64,000 nucleotides of DNA from positions 806,001-870,000 of the forward strand of contig NZ_OZ032160.1 in NCBI RefSeq assembly GCF_964026585.1. The letters run 5' to 3'. The notes beneath the pieces were generated by a model. The model had not been told where the DNA came from. It saw only the letters and a program-made list of their open reading frames with translations, and made no database searches. This stretch comes from Candidatus Endowatersipora endosymbiont of Watersipora subatra (GTDB lineage: Bacteria; Pseudomonadota; Alphaproteobacteria; Rhizobiales; Rhizobiaceae). Shown here piece by piece: positions 34,264-45,012 of this stretch. A program made the position numbers and the translations under genes. The stretch's first letter is position 1; each line of letters begins with the position of its first letter.

Positions 34264-35424
34264 GTGAAAAAGACAGAATCTGAACGGATCTCAACCAACT
34301 TTCGATTTATTATCTCAGCTACTGATGGCAAAGCTAGACAAGGAGTTATCTCTACTCCCCGTGGTTTTATTGTAACGCCTGCTTATATGCCTGTTGGGAC
34401 ATATGGTACAGTCAAGGCCATGTATATGAGTCAGATTCACGAGATGGGAATAGATGTTATTTTAGGCAATAGTTACCATCTGATGTTAAGGCCTGGCGCA
34501 GAACGGATTGCGAGACTCGGTGGTCTTCATGATTTCATACGCTGGCAAAAGCCAATCTTAACAGACTCTGGTGGATTCCAAGTAATGTCCTTAGCAAAAT
34601 TTAGAAAACTTAATGAATCTGGTGTCACATTTAAATCCCATCTTGACGGTCAAAAATACGAGCTAACACCGGAACGGTGCATGGAAATTCAGGCTTTATT
34701 GAACAGTGATATTCAGATGCAGCTTGATGAATGTCTTAGATTGCCGGCATCGAAAAAAGAGATGCGTCAGTCTATGGAACGGTCTTTAAGGTGGGCTGAA
34801 CGTTGCAAGAAATCCTTTCTTGCCCAGCCTGATCATCATAAGCGAGCTGTTTTTGGTATTGTTCAAGGTGGTGATGATCTTAATATGCGTATTGAATCAG
34901 CCCGTGCTCTAAAAGATTTAGACCTTGAGGGGTACTCCATTGGTGGCATGGCTGTTGGCGAGTCGCAAGCAATGATGCTAAAAATTATTGATACTACTTG
35001 TCTTGAATTACCATCTGAAAAACCAAGGTATCTGATGGGAATCGGAACACCCGATGATTTACTCAAATCTATAGCTTGTGGTATCGATATGTTTGATTGT
35101 GTTATACCAACTCGTGCAGGACGCCATGGGACGGCCTATACTCGTTTTGGAAAAATAAATCTACGCAATACTCGTCATGCAGAAGATAAGCGACCTCTAG
35201 ATGAAGAATCTAAATGTCCTGCAACACGAGATTATAGCCGAGCTTATCTTCATTACTTAGTCCGTACTAATGAATCTCTTGGCGGGATGCTGTTAACCTG
35301 GAATAATCTTTCTTACTATCAAAATCTCATCGCTGATGCTCGAATGGCTATCAAAGAAGGAAGATATTCTGATTTTATGGCTCAAGCTTCCCAAGAATGG
35401 AATAATGGTGATATCACTCCATAA
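34264..35424 (+). CDS. tgt: Queuine tRNA-ribosyltransferase with degenerate zinc site
   Basis: Exchanges G34 for preQ1 in tRNAs with GUN anticodons, a late step of queuosine synthesis. The 386-residue protein starts at GTG 34264. Catalytic parts are present: DSGGFQVMSL near residue 102, FGIVQGG near 200, GGMAVGE near 228 and the nucleophile Asp in DMFDCVIPTRAGRHG near 280. The zinc site, normally CxCxxC followed by a His in T-x-H-N-L, reads E-S-K-C-P-A-T-R and T-W-N-N-L here: two of three Cys are Ser and Thr, and the His is Asn. The frame is otherwise whole, so it is either adapting to work without zinc or decaying. Confidence 0.93.
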   Translation: MKKTESERISTNFRFIISATDGKARQGVISTPRGFIVTPAYMPVGTYGTVKAMYMSQIHEMGIDVILGNSYHLMLRPGAERIARLGGLHDFIRWQKPILTDSGGFQVMSLAKFRKLNESGVTFKSHLDGQKYELTPERCMEIQALLNSDIQMQLDECLRLPASKKEMRQSMERSLRWAERCKKSFLAQPDHHKRAVFGIVQGGDDLNMRIESARALKDLDLEGYSIGGMAVGESQAMMLKIIDTTCLELPSEKPRYLMGIGTPDDLLKSIACGIDMFDCVIPTRAGRHGTAYTRFGKINLRNTRHAEDKRPLDEESKCPATRDYSRAYLHYLVRTNESLGGMLLTWNNLSYYQNLIADARMAIKEGRYSDFMAQASQEWNNGDITP

Positions 35425-35710
35425 GTAATGAACACCAAGATTATGATTTCTTAATTGAGATTGTTGGTGACTTCTTGAATCTTACATTGGATTTTAAGTT
35501 GCGTAGACTAACTTTTGAGATTGTGAACTTTATAAAAAGGGTCGATTACCTTTTTAAAAGCATGTATCATTTTTTTCGTTTTTGGATGAAGAATTTCTTC
35601 TGTTCTCTAAGAATAACTGGTATTCTTCAACTCTAATCTAGAACGTTGTATTCGTCATTATGCCAGAGGTAGAGGATATAGTTAAGCTCTACTCATGCTG
35701 AGGGGGGGGT
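35425..35710. other. Leader region upstream of gcvT (286 bases)
   Basis: Non-coding and AT-rich. A hairpin with arms TAAAAAGG and CCTTTTTA lies near 35532-35555, followed by AAA; it may end tgt transcription weakly. I looked for a glycine riboswitch, the common control of gcvT operons, and saw none of its conserved cores. The stretch ends in an eight-G run touching the gcvT start. Confidence 0.45.
35702..35709 (+). repeat. Run of eight G at the gcvT ribosome binding position
   Basis: Eight G followed by a single T and then the GTG start of gcvT at 35711. It is the only purine-rich sequence in the Shine-Dalgarno window of this gene. Confidence 0.85.
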
Positions 35711-36778
35711 GTGAAACGAACGCCTTTTTTTGATCTTCATAAAGCTGCAGGAGCTCGAATGGGATCATTTTCTGGATTTAATATGCCTCTCTTTTATCGG
35801 TTGGGCACTATTAAAGAGCATTTGCATACGCGGGTGTTAGCTGGTTTGTTCGATATTTCTCATATGCTTCATATAGAAATTGAAGGAAATGAAGCTTCTG
35901 ATTTGATTAGCCGTCTCTGCCCTTATGTAGCTCGAAAACAGTTAGTTGGTCGATCCCGCTATTCTTACATGCTCAATGATAATGCGGGTATTATTGATGA
36001 TATGATTGTGACTCGTCTAGATCTTACACGTTATCTTATAATATCTAATGCGGGGTGCGCAGAAAAGGATATTTCACATATTGAAAATGTTTCTGGCTGT
36101 TTTGATGTTTCGATCAATGTAATTGAACGCGGCTTTCTTGCCCTTCAGGGACCGAAAGCCGAATCTATTTTGAAAAATTATTTTAATGTAACTGATATGG
36201 TTTTTATGAGCGCCCGTGAATTCAAAGAGGGGTGGTTTATTTTTCGTACAGGCTATACCGGAGAAGATGGTTTTGAGATTGCTATGCCATTGAGAGAGTG
36301 TTCAGGGTTTGCAAAATCTTTACTCGATCATGTGGATGTTGAATGGATTGGTCTCGGTGCTCGGGATTCCTTACGACTGGAGTCAGGATTCCCTCTTTAT
36401 GGACAGGATCTTTCAGACGACATCACCCCCCATGAAGCTGGTTTACTATGGGCAATCCCCAAAGATTTACATCAGAGTGAGTTTATTGGAGCTTTTTCTC
36501 TTAAAAAAAAGATATTAGAAGGCCGAAAAAAAATGCGTATTGGTTTGATTTCTGATGGTCATCTTGTGCGCGGCGGCACTAAATTACAATTAGCGGACAG
36601 GATGCAAGTTGGTCGAGTAACATCGGGAGGGTTTAGTCCTAGTCTTGGGATTCCTATTGCAATGGGATTTGTTGATATAGATGCTATTAACACGAATCTT
36701 TTTGCTAACATCCGAGGGAAGAAAATTGCAATGAAACATGTTTCTCTTCCCTTTGTTTCTCATTCTTATAAACGTTGA
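35711..36778 (+). CDS. gcvT: Glycine cleavage system aminomethyltransferase (T protein)
   Basis: Moves the methylene group from the aminomethyl-lipoyl H protein to tetrahydrofolate, releasing ammonia. The 355-residue protein begins at GTG 35711 and reads RTPFFDLHKAAGARMGSFSG, then LFDISHMLHIEI near 50, FRTGYTGEDGFEIAMP near 178 and GARDSLRLESGFPLYGQDL near 217, all family landmarks including the folate-binding region. It opens the gcvT-gcvH-gcvP operon; gcvH starts 35 bases past its stop. Confidence 0.95.
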   Translation: MKRTPFFDLHKAAGARMGSFSGFNMPLFYRLGTIKEHLHTRVLAGLFDISHMLHIEIEGNEASDLISRLCPYVARKQLVGRSRYSYMLNDNAGIIDDMIVTRLDLTRYLIISNAGCAEKDISHIENVSGCFDVSINVIERGFLALQGPKAESILKNYFNVTDMVFMSAREFKEGWFIFRTGYTGEDGFEIAMPLRECSGFAKSLLDHVDVEWIGLGARDSLRLESGFPLYGQDLSDDITPHEAGLLWAIPKDLHQSEFIGAFSLKKKILEGRKKMRIGLISDGHLVRGGTKLQLADRMQVGRVTSGGFSPSLGIPIAMGFVDIDAINTNLFANIRGKKIAMKHVSLPFVSHSYKR

Positions 36779-36813
36779 GCTATATATTAAAAGACAGTGT
36801 AGGACATCTAAAT

Positions 36814-37182
36814 ATGAGTAGAATATATTATACAAATGAACATGAATGGCTGAATGTTGCAGGTGACGTCGCCACTATAGGCATTACTGATTATGCGCAA
36901 GAACAACTCGGTGATATCGTGTTTATAGAACTGCCAGAAGTCGGTCAAAGTTTGGAATATGGAGATGAAGGAGTTGTTATTGAATCCATTAAGGCAGCAT
37001 CAGATGTTTATGCACCAGCTTCTGGAAAGGTAGTTGAAATTAACTCAATTCTTAGCCATAAACCAGCGCTAGTCAATTCTGATGCTGAGTCGGATGGCTG
37101 GCTTTATAAAATACAACTCACTAATAAGCATGAACTCGAAAAGTTGATGGAGTGGGAAGCCTACAAAGCTTTGATTGGTTAA
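36814..37182 (+). CDS. gcvH: Glycine cleavage system H protein
   Basis: Lipoyl carrier shuttling the aminomethyl group between P, T and L proteins. From ATG 36814 the protein has 122 residues: MSRIYYTNEHEWLNVAGDVATIG, ITDYAQEQLGDIVFIELP, and the lipoylation loop VVIESIKAASDVYAPASG with the modified Lys near residue 62. An in-frame TTG at 36775 would overlap gcvT and adds an unconserved leader. Length is standard. Confidence 0.96.
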   Translation: MSRIYYTNEHEWLNVAGDVATIGITDYAQEQLGDIVFIELPEVGQSLEYGDEGVVIESIKAASDVYAPASGKVVEINSILSHKPALVNSDAESDGWLYKIQLTNKHELEKLMEWEAYKALIG

Positions 37183-37271
37183 AGACATTTCGGTTTTTAT
37201 TTAATTGCACTGACTAGGCAAGAAAAGACGTGTTGGATTATCGAAAATATGATGTAAGGAGATAACAAACA

Positions 37272-40067
37272 ATGACTGTCAGCCCATTTCTTGATCGCCA
37301 CATTGGTCCTAAGTCTTTAGAACAATCTGTGATGCTCAATGCACTGAATGTAACCTCCCTTGAGGCTCTCATTAGTCAGACAATCCCAGAATCCATCCGA
37401 TTTAAGGGTAGTCTGAATATACCTCATGGAATTAGTGAAGAGGAGGCCTTAGCAGAAATTGAATCGAAGTTGAGGAAAAACCTTGTAGCTAAAGCTATGA
37501 TCGGACAAGGTTATCATGGTACGCATGTTCCTCCTGTTATCCGGCGTAATCTATTTGAGAATCCAGGCTGGTATACAGCCTATACTCCCTATCAACCTGA
37601 AATCTCTCAAGGTCGTCTTGAAATGCTTTTCCATTTCCAGACTCTTATTTCTGAGCTAACAGGATTACCTGTTGCTAATGCATCTCTTTTAGATGAAGCG
37701 ACAGCCGTTTCTGAAGCTGCGAGTTTAGCTTTTAGATATTATCGAGGAAATCGGTCTCGCGTAGTTGTTGCCAATTCTATACATTCACAAACTCTTTCAG
37801 TTCTGAAGACACGTTCTGAAACAGCTGAATATAGTGTTGATCATGGTACCATAGATGATAACGTAGCTGCCGTTGTGTTGCAGATGCCAGATACTTTTGG
37901 TTCGCTTGATGACCCCAGCGAAATTGTTAGCCAAGCTCAGTCTGTTGGATCTTTAGTTATTGTTTCCGCTGATCCTCTTTCTCTAGTTTTGCTTCAATCT
38001 CCTGGTAACTGGGGAGCTGATATTTGTGTTGGTTCGATGCAACGTTTTGGTGTTCCTATGGGCAATGGAGGGCCACATCCGGCTTATTTTGCAACGACAG
38101 ATATATTAACTCGTCTGATTCCTGGCCGCATTATTGGTCAGTCTATTGATTCTCATGGCCGTGTAGCCTACCGTCTTGCTTTGCAAACACGTGAACAGCA
38201 CATACGCCGTGAAAAAGCGACTTCGAATATCTGTACTTCTCAAGCTTTGCTCGCCAATATGGTTTCAGCGTACGCCATTTGGCACGGGCCGTCTGGATTA
38301 AAAGAAATTGCCAATCGCGTTCATCGAATGGCGAGTCGTTTTGCTTCTTCTTTAAAAGAAGAAGGAATTAAGATTCCGAGGCATTTTTTCGATGTTGTGA
38401 CATTTTCAGTACCTGGGCGTTCTAAAGAATTTGCGAAGGTTGCAGAGATGGACGGTATTTTACTTCGTGTGATTGATCAAGATACAATTTCTGTTGCTTT
38501 TGACGAAACGATCAAAGAAGGTGATCTGCACTGTCTATGCAGGATTTTTAATCTTCGTATCTCAAAAATAAGCGAAGATAAACTCTTGTCACATCGTAGT
38601 AGTGAAAAATTTCTTACACAAAAGATTTTTCATTCTTATCGTTCCGAAACAGAAATGATGCGGTTTTTGCGTACTCTCATGGATAAAGACTTGGCTCTTG
38701 ATCGAACCATGATTCCGTTAGGATCTTGTACTATGAAACTGAATTCGGCAGTAGAAATGATGCCAATTTCATGGGATGTAACTGCAAATATCCACCCATT
38801 CTCTCCTGAGAATCACCGAATCGGTTATCAAGAAATGATTCATGATTTAGATATATGGCTCTCTGAAATAACCGGTTTTTCTAAAATCAGCTTTCAACCC
38901 AATGCCGGCAGTCAGGGTGAATATGCTGGACTCTTAGCCATTCGATCCTATCATCGATCTCTGGGAGAGGTCAACCGTGATATTTGTTTAATCCCTTCAT
39001 CAGCTCATGGTACGAACCCAGCCTCAGCAAGAATGGCGGGTTATGATGTTGTTGTTATAAAATGTAGGAAGAATGGTAATATAGACATGGATGACCTCCG
39101 AGATAAGGCCGTATATCATTCAGAACGACTAGCCGCTCTTATGATTACATATCCTTCAACTCACGGTGTCTTTGAGTCTAGTATTAAAGTTATCTGTTCG
39201 ATTATCCATGAAAATGGTGGGCAAGTCTATCTAGATGGTGCTAATTTGAACGCTATGATCGGTCTTGCTAGACCAGCTGATTTGGGTAGTGATGTCTGTC
39301 ACATGAATTTACACAAGACTTTTTGTATTCCTCATGGAGGGGGAGGGCCCGGCGTAGGACCAATCGGTGTAGCGAAACATCTTTTGCCCTTTTTGCCAAG
39401 TAATGGTGCAGAAGGGAACCTCTCCGAAAGAGGATCTTATGCTGTTTCGGCAAATTTTGAAGGTTCTGCATCAATTCTATCTATTTCTTGGATGTATATT
39501 CGTATGCTTGGCGCTGAGGGATTGAAGAGAGCAAGTGAAGTCGCCCTCTTGAATGCGAATTATATCGCGCAAAAATTATCTAATCATTACCCGGTTTTAT
39601 TCAGAGGTGATTATGGGCGTTGTGCACATGAATGTATCATTGATGTAAGAGTTCTTAAATCTCTTGCTGGTGTGACTGTCGATCATGTAGCAAAGCGTTT
39701 GATTGATTATGGTTTTCATGCTCCTACCATGTCATGGCCAGTTTCTGGTACATTAATGGTTGAACCCACTGAGTCTGAACCTTTGCTTGAATTAGATCGC
39801 TTTATTCATGCAATGATTGCTATCGCAGACGAGGCAAGACGTGTTGCGGATGGTGAATGGCCACAGGATGATAATCCTATCTGTAATGCACCGCATACCT
39901 CTGAAGATTTGATGGTTGATAATTGGCATCACCCTTATCCAAGATCACTTGCGGCTTATCCGAACGGTGTTCGGTCAGATAAGAAATACTGGCCTCCTGT
40001 GAGCTGTGTAGATAATCTATATGGTGATAGAAATTTGGTATGTACATGTATACCAATTGAGGGATGA
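37272..40067 (+). CDS. gcvP: Glycine dehydrogenase (decarboxylating), P protein, single chain
   Basis: PLP enzyme that decarboxylates glycine and loads the aminomethyl group on the H protein. This is the fused, single-chain form, 931 residues. The N half starts [17 protein letters not shown] and contains [18 protein letters not shown]; the C half has [14 protein letters not shown] near 485, [16 protein letters not shown] near 580 and the PLP-lysine motif [19 protein letters not shown] near 680. It ends the operon; the L protein (lipoamide dehydrogenase) is not in the window. Confidence 0.97.
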   Translation: MTVSPFLDRHIGPKSLEQSVMLNALNVTSLEALISQTIPESIRFKGSLNIPHGISEEEALAEIESKLRKNLVAKAMIGQGYHGTHVPPVIRRNLFENPGWYTAYTPYQPEISQGRLEMLFHFQTLISELTGLPVANASLLDEATAVSEAASLAFRYYRGNRSRVVVANSIHSQTLSVLKTRSETAEYSVDHGTIDDNVAAVVLQMPDTFGSLDDPSEIVSQAQSVGSLVIVSADPLSLVLLQSPGNWGADICVGSMQRFGVPMGNGGPHPAYFATTDILTRLIPGRIIGQSIDSHGRVAYRLALQTREQHIRREKATSNICTSQALLANMVSAYAIWHGPSGLKEIANRVHRMASRFASSLKEEGIKIPRHFFDVVTFSVPGRSKEFAKVAEMDGILLRVIDQDTISVAFDETIKEGDLHCLCRIFNLRISKISEDKLLSHRSSEKFLTQKIFHSYRSETEMMRFLRTLMDKDLALDRTMIPLGSCTMKLNSAVEMMPISWDVTANIHPFSPENHRIGYQEMIHDLDIWLSEITGFSKISFQPNAGSQGEYAGLLAIRSYHRSLGEVNRDICLIPSSAHGTNPASARMAGYDVVVIKCRKNGNIDMDDLRDKAVYHSERLAALMITYPSTHGVFESSIKVICSIIHENGGQVYLDGANLNAMIGLARPADLGSDVCHMNLHKTFCIPHGGGGPGVGPIGVAKHLLPFLPSNGAEGNLSERGSYAVSANFEGSASILSISWMYIRMLGAEGLKRASEVALLNANYIAQKLSNHYPVLFRGDYGRCAHECIIDVRVLKSLAGVTVDHVAKRLIDYGFHAPTMSWPVSGTLMVEPTESEPLLELDRFIHAMIAIADEARRVADGEWPQDDNPICNAPHTSEDLMVDNWHHPYPRSLAAYPNGVRSDKKYWPPVSCVDNLYGDRNLVCTCIPIEG

Positions 40068-40252
40068 GAGAATTGCACAAAAATATGACTCAGATCTTGA
40101 AGAACGATTCTAATAATAAATTGTTAAAAGAAGTATCTTTTTCCCAAAGAGGATATAACGAGTTTACTCGTTCATCTGAAATAACAGATATTTTCTACTT
40201 ATGAACTTCAAACTTATTATAGTGAGTAATAAGTTTTCTATTTGAGAATGAG

Positions 40253-41602
40253 ATGTACCTTTCTAAATATTTTCTTCCTGCCTTGAAAGAAGCACCTCGC
40301 GAAGCGGAAATTATTTCGCACCAGTTGATGCTACGTGCTGGCATGATCAAGCAACAATCAGTTGGAATCTATTCATGGTTGCCTTTAGGTCTCAAAGTCA
40401 TGCGGAAAGTGGAGAACATCATACGGGAAGAGCAAAACCGTGCCGGGGCAGTTGAATTACTGATGCCATCACTTCAGTCTGCTGATTTATGGCATGAATC
40501 TAAACGTTATGATGATTATGGCAAGGAAATGATTCGGATTTATGACAGATATGGACGTGAAATACTACTCGGTCCAACAAATGAAGAGATGGTTACCGAT
40601 ATTTTTCGTTCTTATGTTCACTCTTATAAGGATTTGCCTTTGAATCTATATCATATGCAGTGGAAATTTCGTGATGAAGTTAGGCCTCGTTTTGGTGTGA
40701 TGCGCGGTCGTGAATTTCGAATGAAAGACGCTTATTCTTTTGATTTTGATGAAGCTTCCTCCCGGACCTCTTATTACCGTATGTTTACCTCATATCTCAG
40801 AATCTTTGACCGTTTGGGGATAAAGACTATCCCTATCCGTGCTCATACAGGTCCAATTGGTGGGGATTTAAGTCATGAATTTTTGATTTGTGCTGATACA
40901 GGGGAAAGTAAAATTTTTTGTGATAAAGATTATCTGAGTTTGTTGGTACCAGGTGCTGAAGTTGATTATTCAGATGATCTCCTGATGGCTGATATTTTTA
41001 ATCAGTGGAACCAATTATATGCCAGAACTCATGATCTTCACGATGAAGCGCTTTGGTCACAGCTGAATCCAAAGAATCAGCTTAATATAAAAGGAATTGA
41101 AGTCGGACACATTTTTCATTTTGGTACAAAATATTCAAAGCCTATGGGAGCAGAAGTGATGGGACCCGACGGAAAAAAAAGACCGGTCTTTATGGGTTCT
41201 TATGGTATTGGAACTAGCAGGTTGGTTGCTGCACTCATTGAAGCTTGTCATGATAAAAAGGGGATTATTTGGCCCGAATCAGTGGCCCCATTTGATCTAG
41301 CTTTGATAAATCTCCGCGTAGGTGATAAAGGGATAGACGCCACTTGTTCTGATCTTTATACCAAACTGTTAAATGCCGGTTTTGATCTTTTCTATGATGA
41401 TATCGATCGTCATGCTGGAGAAAAATTTGCTTTAGCTGACCTTATAGGTCTGCCTTGGCAAATGATAATTGGTCCCCGTCTTTTTTCAAACGATGAGGCT
41501 GAAATTAAAAATCGATCTACTGGTGAACGGGAAATCTTATCCCTTGAAGCAGCTCTCAATAAGCTTTTTACTTTAAAAAAAGGAGAATCTTTTGTTATTT
41601 AA
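40253..41602 (+). CDS. proS: Proline--tRNA ligase (short alphaproteobacterial form)
   Basis: Class II synthetase charging tRNA-Pro. The 449-residue protein begins [20 protein letters not shown], with motif 2 in [29 protein letters not shown] near residue 135 and motif 3 in [18 protein letters not shown] near 315. It lacks the roughly 180-residue editing insertion found in longer bacterial ProS, the usual state in Alphaproteobacteria. lolC and lolD follow in the same direction, a common arrangement. Confidence 0.96.
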   Translation: MYLSKYFLPALKEAPREAEIISHQLMLRAGMIKQQSVGIYSWLPLGLKVMRKVENIIREEQNRAGAVELLMPSLQSADLWHESKRYDDYGKEMIRIYDRYGREILLGPTNEEMVTDIFRSYVHSYKDLPLNLYHMQWKFRDEVRPRFGVMRGREFRMKDAYSFDFDEASSRTSYYRMFTSYLRIFDRLGIKTIPIRAHTGPIGGDLSHEFLICADTGESKIFCDKDYLSLLVPGAEVDYSDDLLMADIFNQWNQLYARTHDLHDEALWSQLNPKNQLNIKGIEVGHIFHFGTKYSKPMGAEVMGPDGKKRPVFMGSYGIGTSRLVAALIEACHDKKGIIWPESVAPFDLALINLRVGDKGIDATCSDLYTKLLNAGFDLFYDDIDRHAGEKFALADLIGLPWQMIIGPRLFSNDEAEIKNRSTGEREILSLEAALNKLFTLKKGESFVI

Positions 41603-41642
41603 AACCGGTCATACCTTAACCTTTTTCTTGGTTTGAACTCGT

Positions 41643-42887
41643 TTGTTTTCGTCATTTGAGTGGATGTTAGCTTGCCGTTATCTTGGTAGTCGCCGCAAGG
41701 AAAGTTTTATTTCGTTCATTTCTGTCATTTCGTTCATTGGGATTATGCTTGGCGTTGCGACATTAATAATCGTCATGGCCGTAATGAACGGTTTTCGTAC
41801 CGAACTTCTTAATCGTATATTAGGTATGAATGGTCATATGGTCGTGCAACCGGCTCACACAGAAATGACTGATTATGAAGCTATAGACACGCGTTTTGAA
41901 ATCCTTGAAAGTGTTATACTAGCTTTACCTCTGATAGAGGGGCAAGCTCTTGTATCGGGTAGACAAGGGAGCACGGGTGCTATTGTGCGCGGTATTTTTG
42001 AAGTTGATTTAAAACGCCTACCAGCGTTGCATGGTAATATCAACCAGGGAAGCCTCGATGGGTTTGATAGGAACGCAGGAGCCGTAATTGGGGTTCGTAT
42101 GGCTGAAAAAATGGGTCTCACATTGGGTGAGAATATCAAGCTCATCAACCCTCAAGGGGATATCACGGCATTTGGAATAATGCCTAGAGTTAAGTATTAT
42201 CCGATTGTAGCCATTTTCGAAATGGGCATGTCAGAGTATGATAGTTCAATTATCTTTCTTCCGATGAACGAAGTTCAGTGGTATTTTAACAAGGAAGGAA
42301 AGACCGATCTCGTTGAAGTTTTTGTCGAGAATCCAGACGATACGAATACTATGCGCCGCGCACTCGAAGTCGCGGCAAGAAGACCTGTTTACATAAGTGA
42401 TTGGCGTCAAAAAAATATCGGAATAGTAAGTGCACTCGAGGTTGAGCGCAATGTTATGTTTCTTATACTGACCTTGATTATTTTGATTGCAGCTTTAAAT
42501 ATCGTTTCTGGTCTCTTTATGCTTGTTAAGGATAAAGGCCGTGATATCGCTGTGTTAAGAACTATGGGGATGAGTCGTGGTTCAATTATGCGTGTTTTCT
42601 TAATTACGGGATCCAGCATTGGTATATTGGGTACTTTTTCAGGAGTCTGTCTTGGGACTTTTTTTTGTTTAAATATTAAGGGAATACAGAATTTTGTTCA
42701 TTCAATTACTGAAGAAAATATATGGGATCCAACAGTTCGTTTTTTAAGTGAAATTCCAGCACGTCTTGATATATGGGAGACAATGACTGTGGTTTTCATG
42801 GCATTGGGTCTATCTCTTCTTGCCACTTTGTTTCCTGCTTGGCGAGCAGCGCGTCTGGATCCAGTTGAAGCTTTACGCTATGAGTAA
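41643..42887 (+). CDS. lolC: Lipoprotein-releasing ABC transporter permease LolC/LolE
   Basis: Inner-membrane permease of the LolCDE machine that extracts lipoproteins for transfer to the outer membrane. The 414-residue protein starts at TTG 41643 ([30 protein letters not shown]). One membrane helix lies near residues 22-48, a large periplasmic domain follows, and three helices lie near 275-297, 318-345 and 375-400. It ends with the FtsX-type motif [17 protein letters not shown]. Only one permease gene is present, so the complex is probably a LolC/E homodimer (LolF-like). Confidence 0.92.
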   Translation: MFSSFEWMLACRYLGSRRKESFISFISVISFIGIMLGVATLIIVMAVMNGFRTELLNRILGMNGHMVVQPAHTEMTDYEAIDTRFEILESVILALPLIEGQALVSGRQGSTGAIVRGIFEVDLKRLPALHGNINQGSLDGFDRNAGAVIGVRMAEKMGLTLGENIKLINPQGDITAFGIMPRVKYYPIVAIFEMGMSEYDSSIIFLPMNEVQWYFNKEGKTDLVEVFVENPDDTNTMRRALEVAARRPVYISDWRQKNIGIVSALEVERNVMFLILTLIILIAALNIVSGLFMLVKDKGRDIAVLRTMGMSRGSIMRVFLITGSSIGILGTFSGVCLGTFFCLNIKGIQNFVHSITEENIWDPTVRFLSEIPARLDIWETMTVVFMALGLSLLATLFPAWRAARLDPVEALRYE

Positions 42888-43575
42888 TTCTGAACTGGTT
42901 CTTTCCTTATGTCGAATCAATCAAACTTACCGTAAAAACGATCATTCCCTGATAATTCTTAAAGATGCGGATCTTGAGATCAGACGAGGAGAACTGGTCG
43001 CACTTATTGCCCCCTCAGGTGCAGGTAAGTCAACGCTTCTTCATTTAGCTGGATTGTTGGAGAAACCTGATTCTGGATCCTTAATCATTTCAGGTATAGA
43101 ATGTAGTTTTCTAGGTGAGGATGAACGCACACGTATACGCCGTATTGATATTGGTTTTGTCTACCAATTTCACCACTTATTACCTGATTTAAATGCACTG
43201 GAAAATATCTCCTTTCCTCAGCGGATCTGTGGAAAATCTGTCCATCAGGCTAATCACAGAGCAAAAAAATTACTAGAGCATCTAGGACTCTTACAAAGAG
43301 CACACCATAGGCCATCAGATCTATCTGGTGGTGAACAGCAACGGGTTGCTATTGCGAGGGCTGTTGCAAATAATCCAAAATTATTATTGGCTGATGAACC
43401 GACTGGAAATCTTGATCCCTGCACGGCTAATCTTGTTTTTGAAACTTTAGTGAAATTAGTTCAGTCAAAGGGATTGTCAGCTTTGATCGCAACACACAAC
43501 CATGAATTAGCGGCTCGCATGGACCGTATTGTAACTATTAGAAACCATAAGATTGTCGAAATTCATAATTACTAA
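42880..43575 (+). CDS. lolD: Lipoprotein-releasing ABC transporter ATP-binding protein LolD
   Basis: ATPase of the Lol exporter. From ATG 42880 (8-base overlap with the lolC end, ATGAGTAA) the protein has 231 residues. Walker A is APSGAGKST near residue 45, Q loop [10 protein letters not shown] near 90, signature [14 protein letters not shown] near 148, Walker [13 protein letters not shown] near 167 and the switch His in ATHNHELA near 200. An upstream in-frame start would lie inside lolC. The overlap points to coupled translation. Confidence 0.95.
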   Translation: MSNSELVLSLCRINQTYRKNDHSLIILKDADLEIRRGELVALIAPSGAGKSTLLHLAGLLEKPDSGSLIISGIECSFLGEDERTRIRRIDIGFVYQFHHLLPDLNALENISFPQRICGKSVHQANHRAKKLLEHLGLLQRAHHRPSDLSGGEQQRVAIARAVANNPKLLLADEPTGNLDPCTANLVFETLVKLVQSKGLSALIATHNHELAARMDRIVTIRNHKIVEIHNY

Positions 43576-44059
43576 TTAAAATTCTTTATTCTTTCGTAAT
43601 GCGGGATCATTATTTCAATGAATTTTTGTCATATGCTGTTCACTGCCTAATCAGTGAATTTACATAATTTTGAAATGATACTTCATTCTTGACTTGAGGG
43701 GGGAGTAACAATATTATCTTCGATTGGAAGAAGCTTTCATATAGACCAGTGCCCGTGTTAAACACGATAAGAGTTTTTCCGATTGATACGCTTTTTCTAT
43801 AATCTCATTAACCTCTTTGAAATTGAAAGAGCATGATCAAAAAGTTATGATGTTCATTTTGTATAGACTTGACATATTTAATCTTACCTTTTACCGGTTG
43901 CGAAGTATATGGTTTTAATCATATGATTCGTGTACCTATTCCTACGTTATTCAAATCTTTGTTTTTTATTAAGGAGAAGGATCATAGAAGGGTATCATTT
44001 TTATTTTTCGGTTTGGATTCATCTAATCCTGGAACGGTTAGGTCTCTTTAGGAAGTTCA
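43576..44059. other. Non-coding stretch lolD-rpsD (484 bases)
   Basis: The longest gene-free interval in the window. In many relatives dnaE follows lolD; no trace of it is seen. An open frame at 43869-44051 has no family likeness. A six-G run lies at 43698-43703. The rpsD promoter should be here. Confidence 0.45.
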
Positions 44060-44677
44060 ATGAGCAAGCGATTAAGCACTAAATATAAAATTGACCGCCG
44101 TATGGGTGAAAACATATGGGGTCGTCCAAAATCTCCAATCAATCGTCGTAATTATGGTCCTGGGCAGCATGGACAGGGTCGAAAGGGTAAATTATCAGAC
44201 TTCGGTCTTCAACTTCGTGCGAAGCAAAAGCTGAAAGGTTACTATGGCAATATTTCAGAAAAGCAATTTCGTAAGATTTATGATCATGCCAATGCATTAA
44301 GGGGTGATTCTTCTGAGAACTTAATTGGTCTTCTTGAAAGTCGCTTAGATACAATTATCTACCGTGCTAAGTTCGTACCCACTGTTTTTGCTGCTCGTCA
44401 ATTCATCAATCATGGCCATATTAATATAAATGATCGTCGTGTAAACATTCCATCCTATCGCTGTAAAGTCGGTGACGTAATTGGAGTGCGTGAGAAATCA
44501 AAGCAGCTTTCCATTGTCTTGGAGTCTATTCAGCTCGCTGAACGTGATGTTCCTGAATATATTCTTATAGATCATAAGAAACTGACAGCTTCTTTGATCC
44601 ATATTCCTACATTTTCAGATGTTCCCTATCCAATCATTATGGAACCCAATTTAACTGTCGAATTTTATTCACGCTAA
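44060..44677 (+). CDS. rpsD: 30S ribosomal protein S4
   Basis: Primary 16S rRNA binding protein that starts 30S assembly. The 205-residue protein begins [21 protein letters not shown] and has the S4 RNA-binding domain [30 protein letters not shown] near residues 93-122. It is of the zinc-free type, without the N-terminal Cys cluster. It stands alone with long spacers on both sides, as usual in Alphaproteobacteria. Confidence 0.97.
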   Translation: MSKRLSTKYKIDRRMGENIWGRPKSPINRRNYGPGQHGQGRKGKLSDFGLQLRAKQKLKGYYGNISEKQFRKIYDHANALRGDSSENLIGLLESRLDTIIYRAKFVPTVFAARQFINHGHININDRRVNIPSYRCKVGDVIGVREKSKQLSIVLESIQLAERDVPEYILIDHKKLTASLIHIPTFSDVPYPIIMEPNLTVEFYSR

Positions 44678-45012
44678 GAATATGCATTAAGAGTTTAAAA
44701 AATCATCATATGGATCTAACTTTAACTGATTCTAAATCCTTCCTAAAGGTAAGTAAAGATGATTAAGACTGATCTTTTCTTTTATAAGAAGACTTAAGAG
44801 CGACTTTAGTTATTTTAATAAACTGATGACAGTCCTTCTCTACTCTGATCTAAATCTAAGGAAATGTATGTTCTCAACAATCTAAAACAATAAAAACGAA
44901 AATGAGAAAAATATTTTCGTAAATCCTATTCTCTTAACCAATTATAAGAGAGAGAAAGCCCTTGCTAAGTGAGAAGGCATTTTCTCTCTGATTTTAACTT
45001 TCAGGAATTTAA
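44678..45012. other. Non-coding stretch rpsD-prfB with two hairpins
   Basis: AT-rich spacer of 335 bases. Arms ACGAAAAT (44896-44903) and ATTTTCGT (44913-44920) form a first hairpin; the second, stronger one is listed separately just before prfB. No gene is seen. Confidence 0.5.
44949..44989 (+). promoter_or_regulatory. Strong hairpin in the prfB leader
   Basis: AGAGAGAAAGCC (44949-44960) can pair with GGC plus TTTCTCTCT (44976-44989) to give 12 base pairs with a two-base bulge (A79, T80 of 449xx) and a 15-base loop. It ends 23 bases before the prfB start. Weak T content after it argues against a simple terminator; it could control prfB expression. Confidence 0.5.

Noticed and set aside
35425..35710. 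Glycine riboswitch before gcvT
   Set aside because: None of the conserved core sequences could be found; only a weak hairpin and a G run are present.
43869..44051. Open frame of 60 codons between lolD and rpsD
   Set aside because: No family likeness, no ribosome site, and codon use does not resemble its neighbours.
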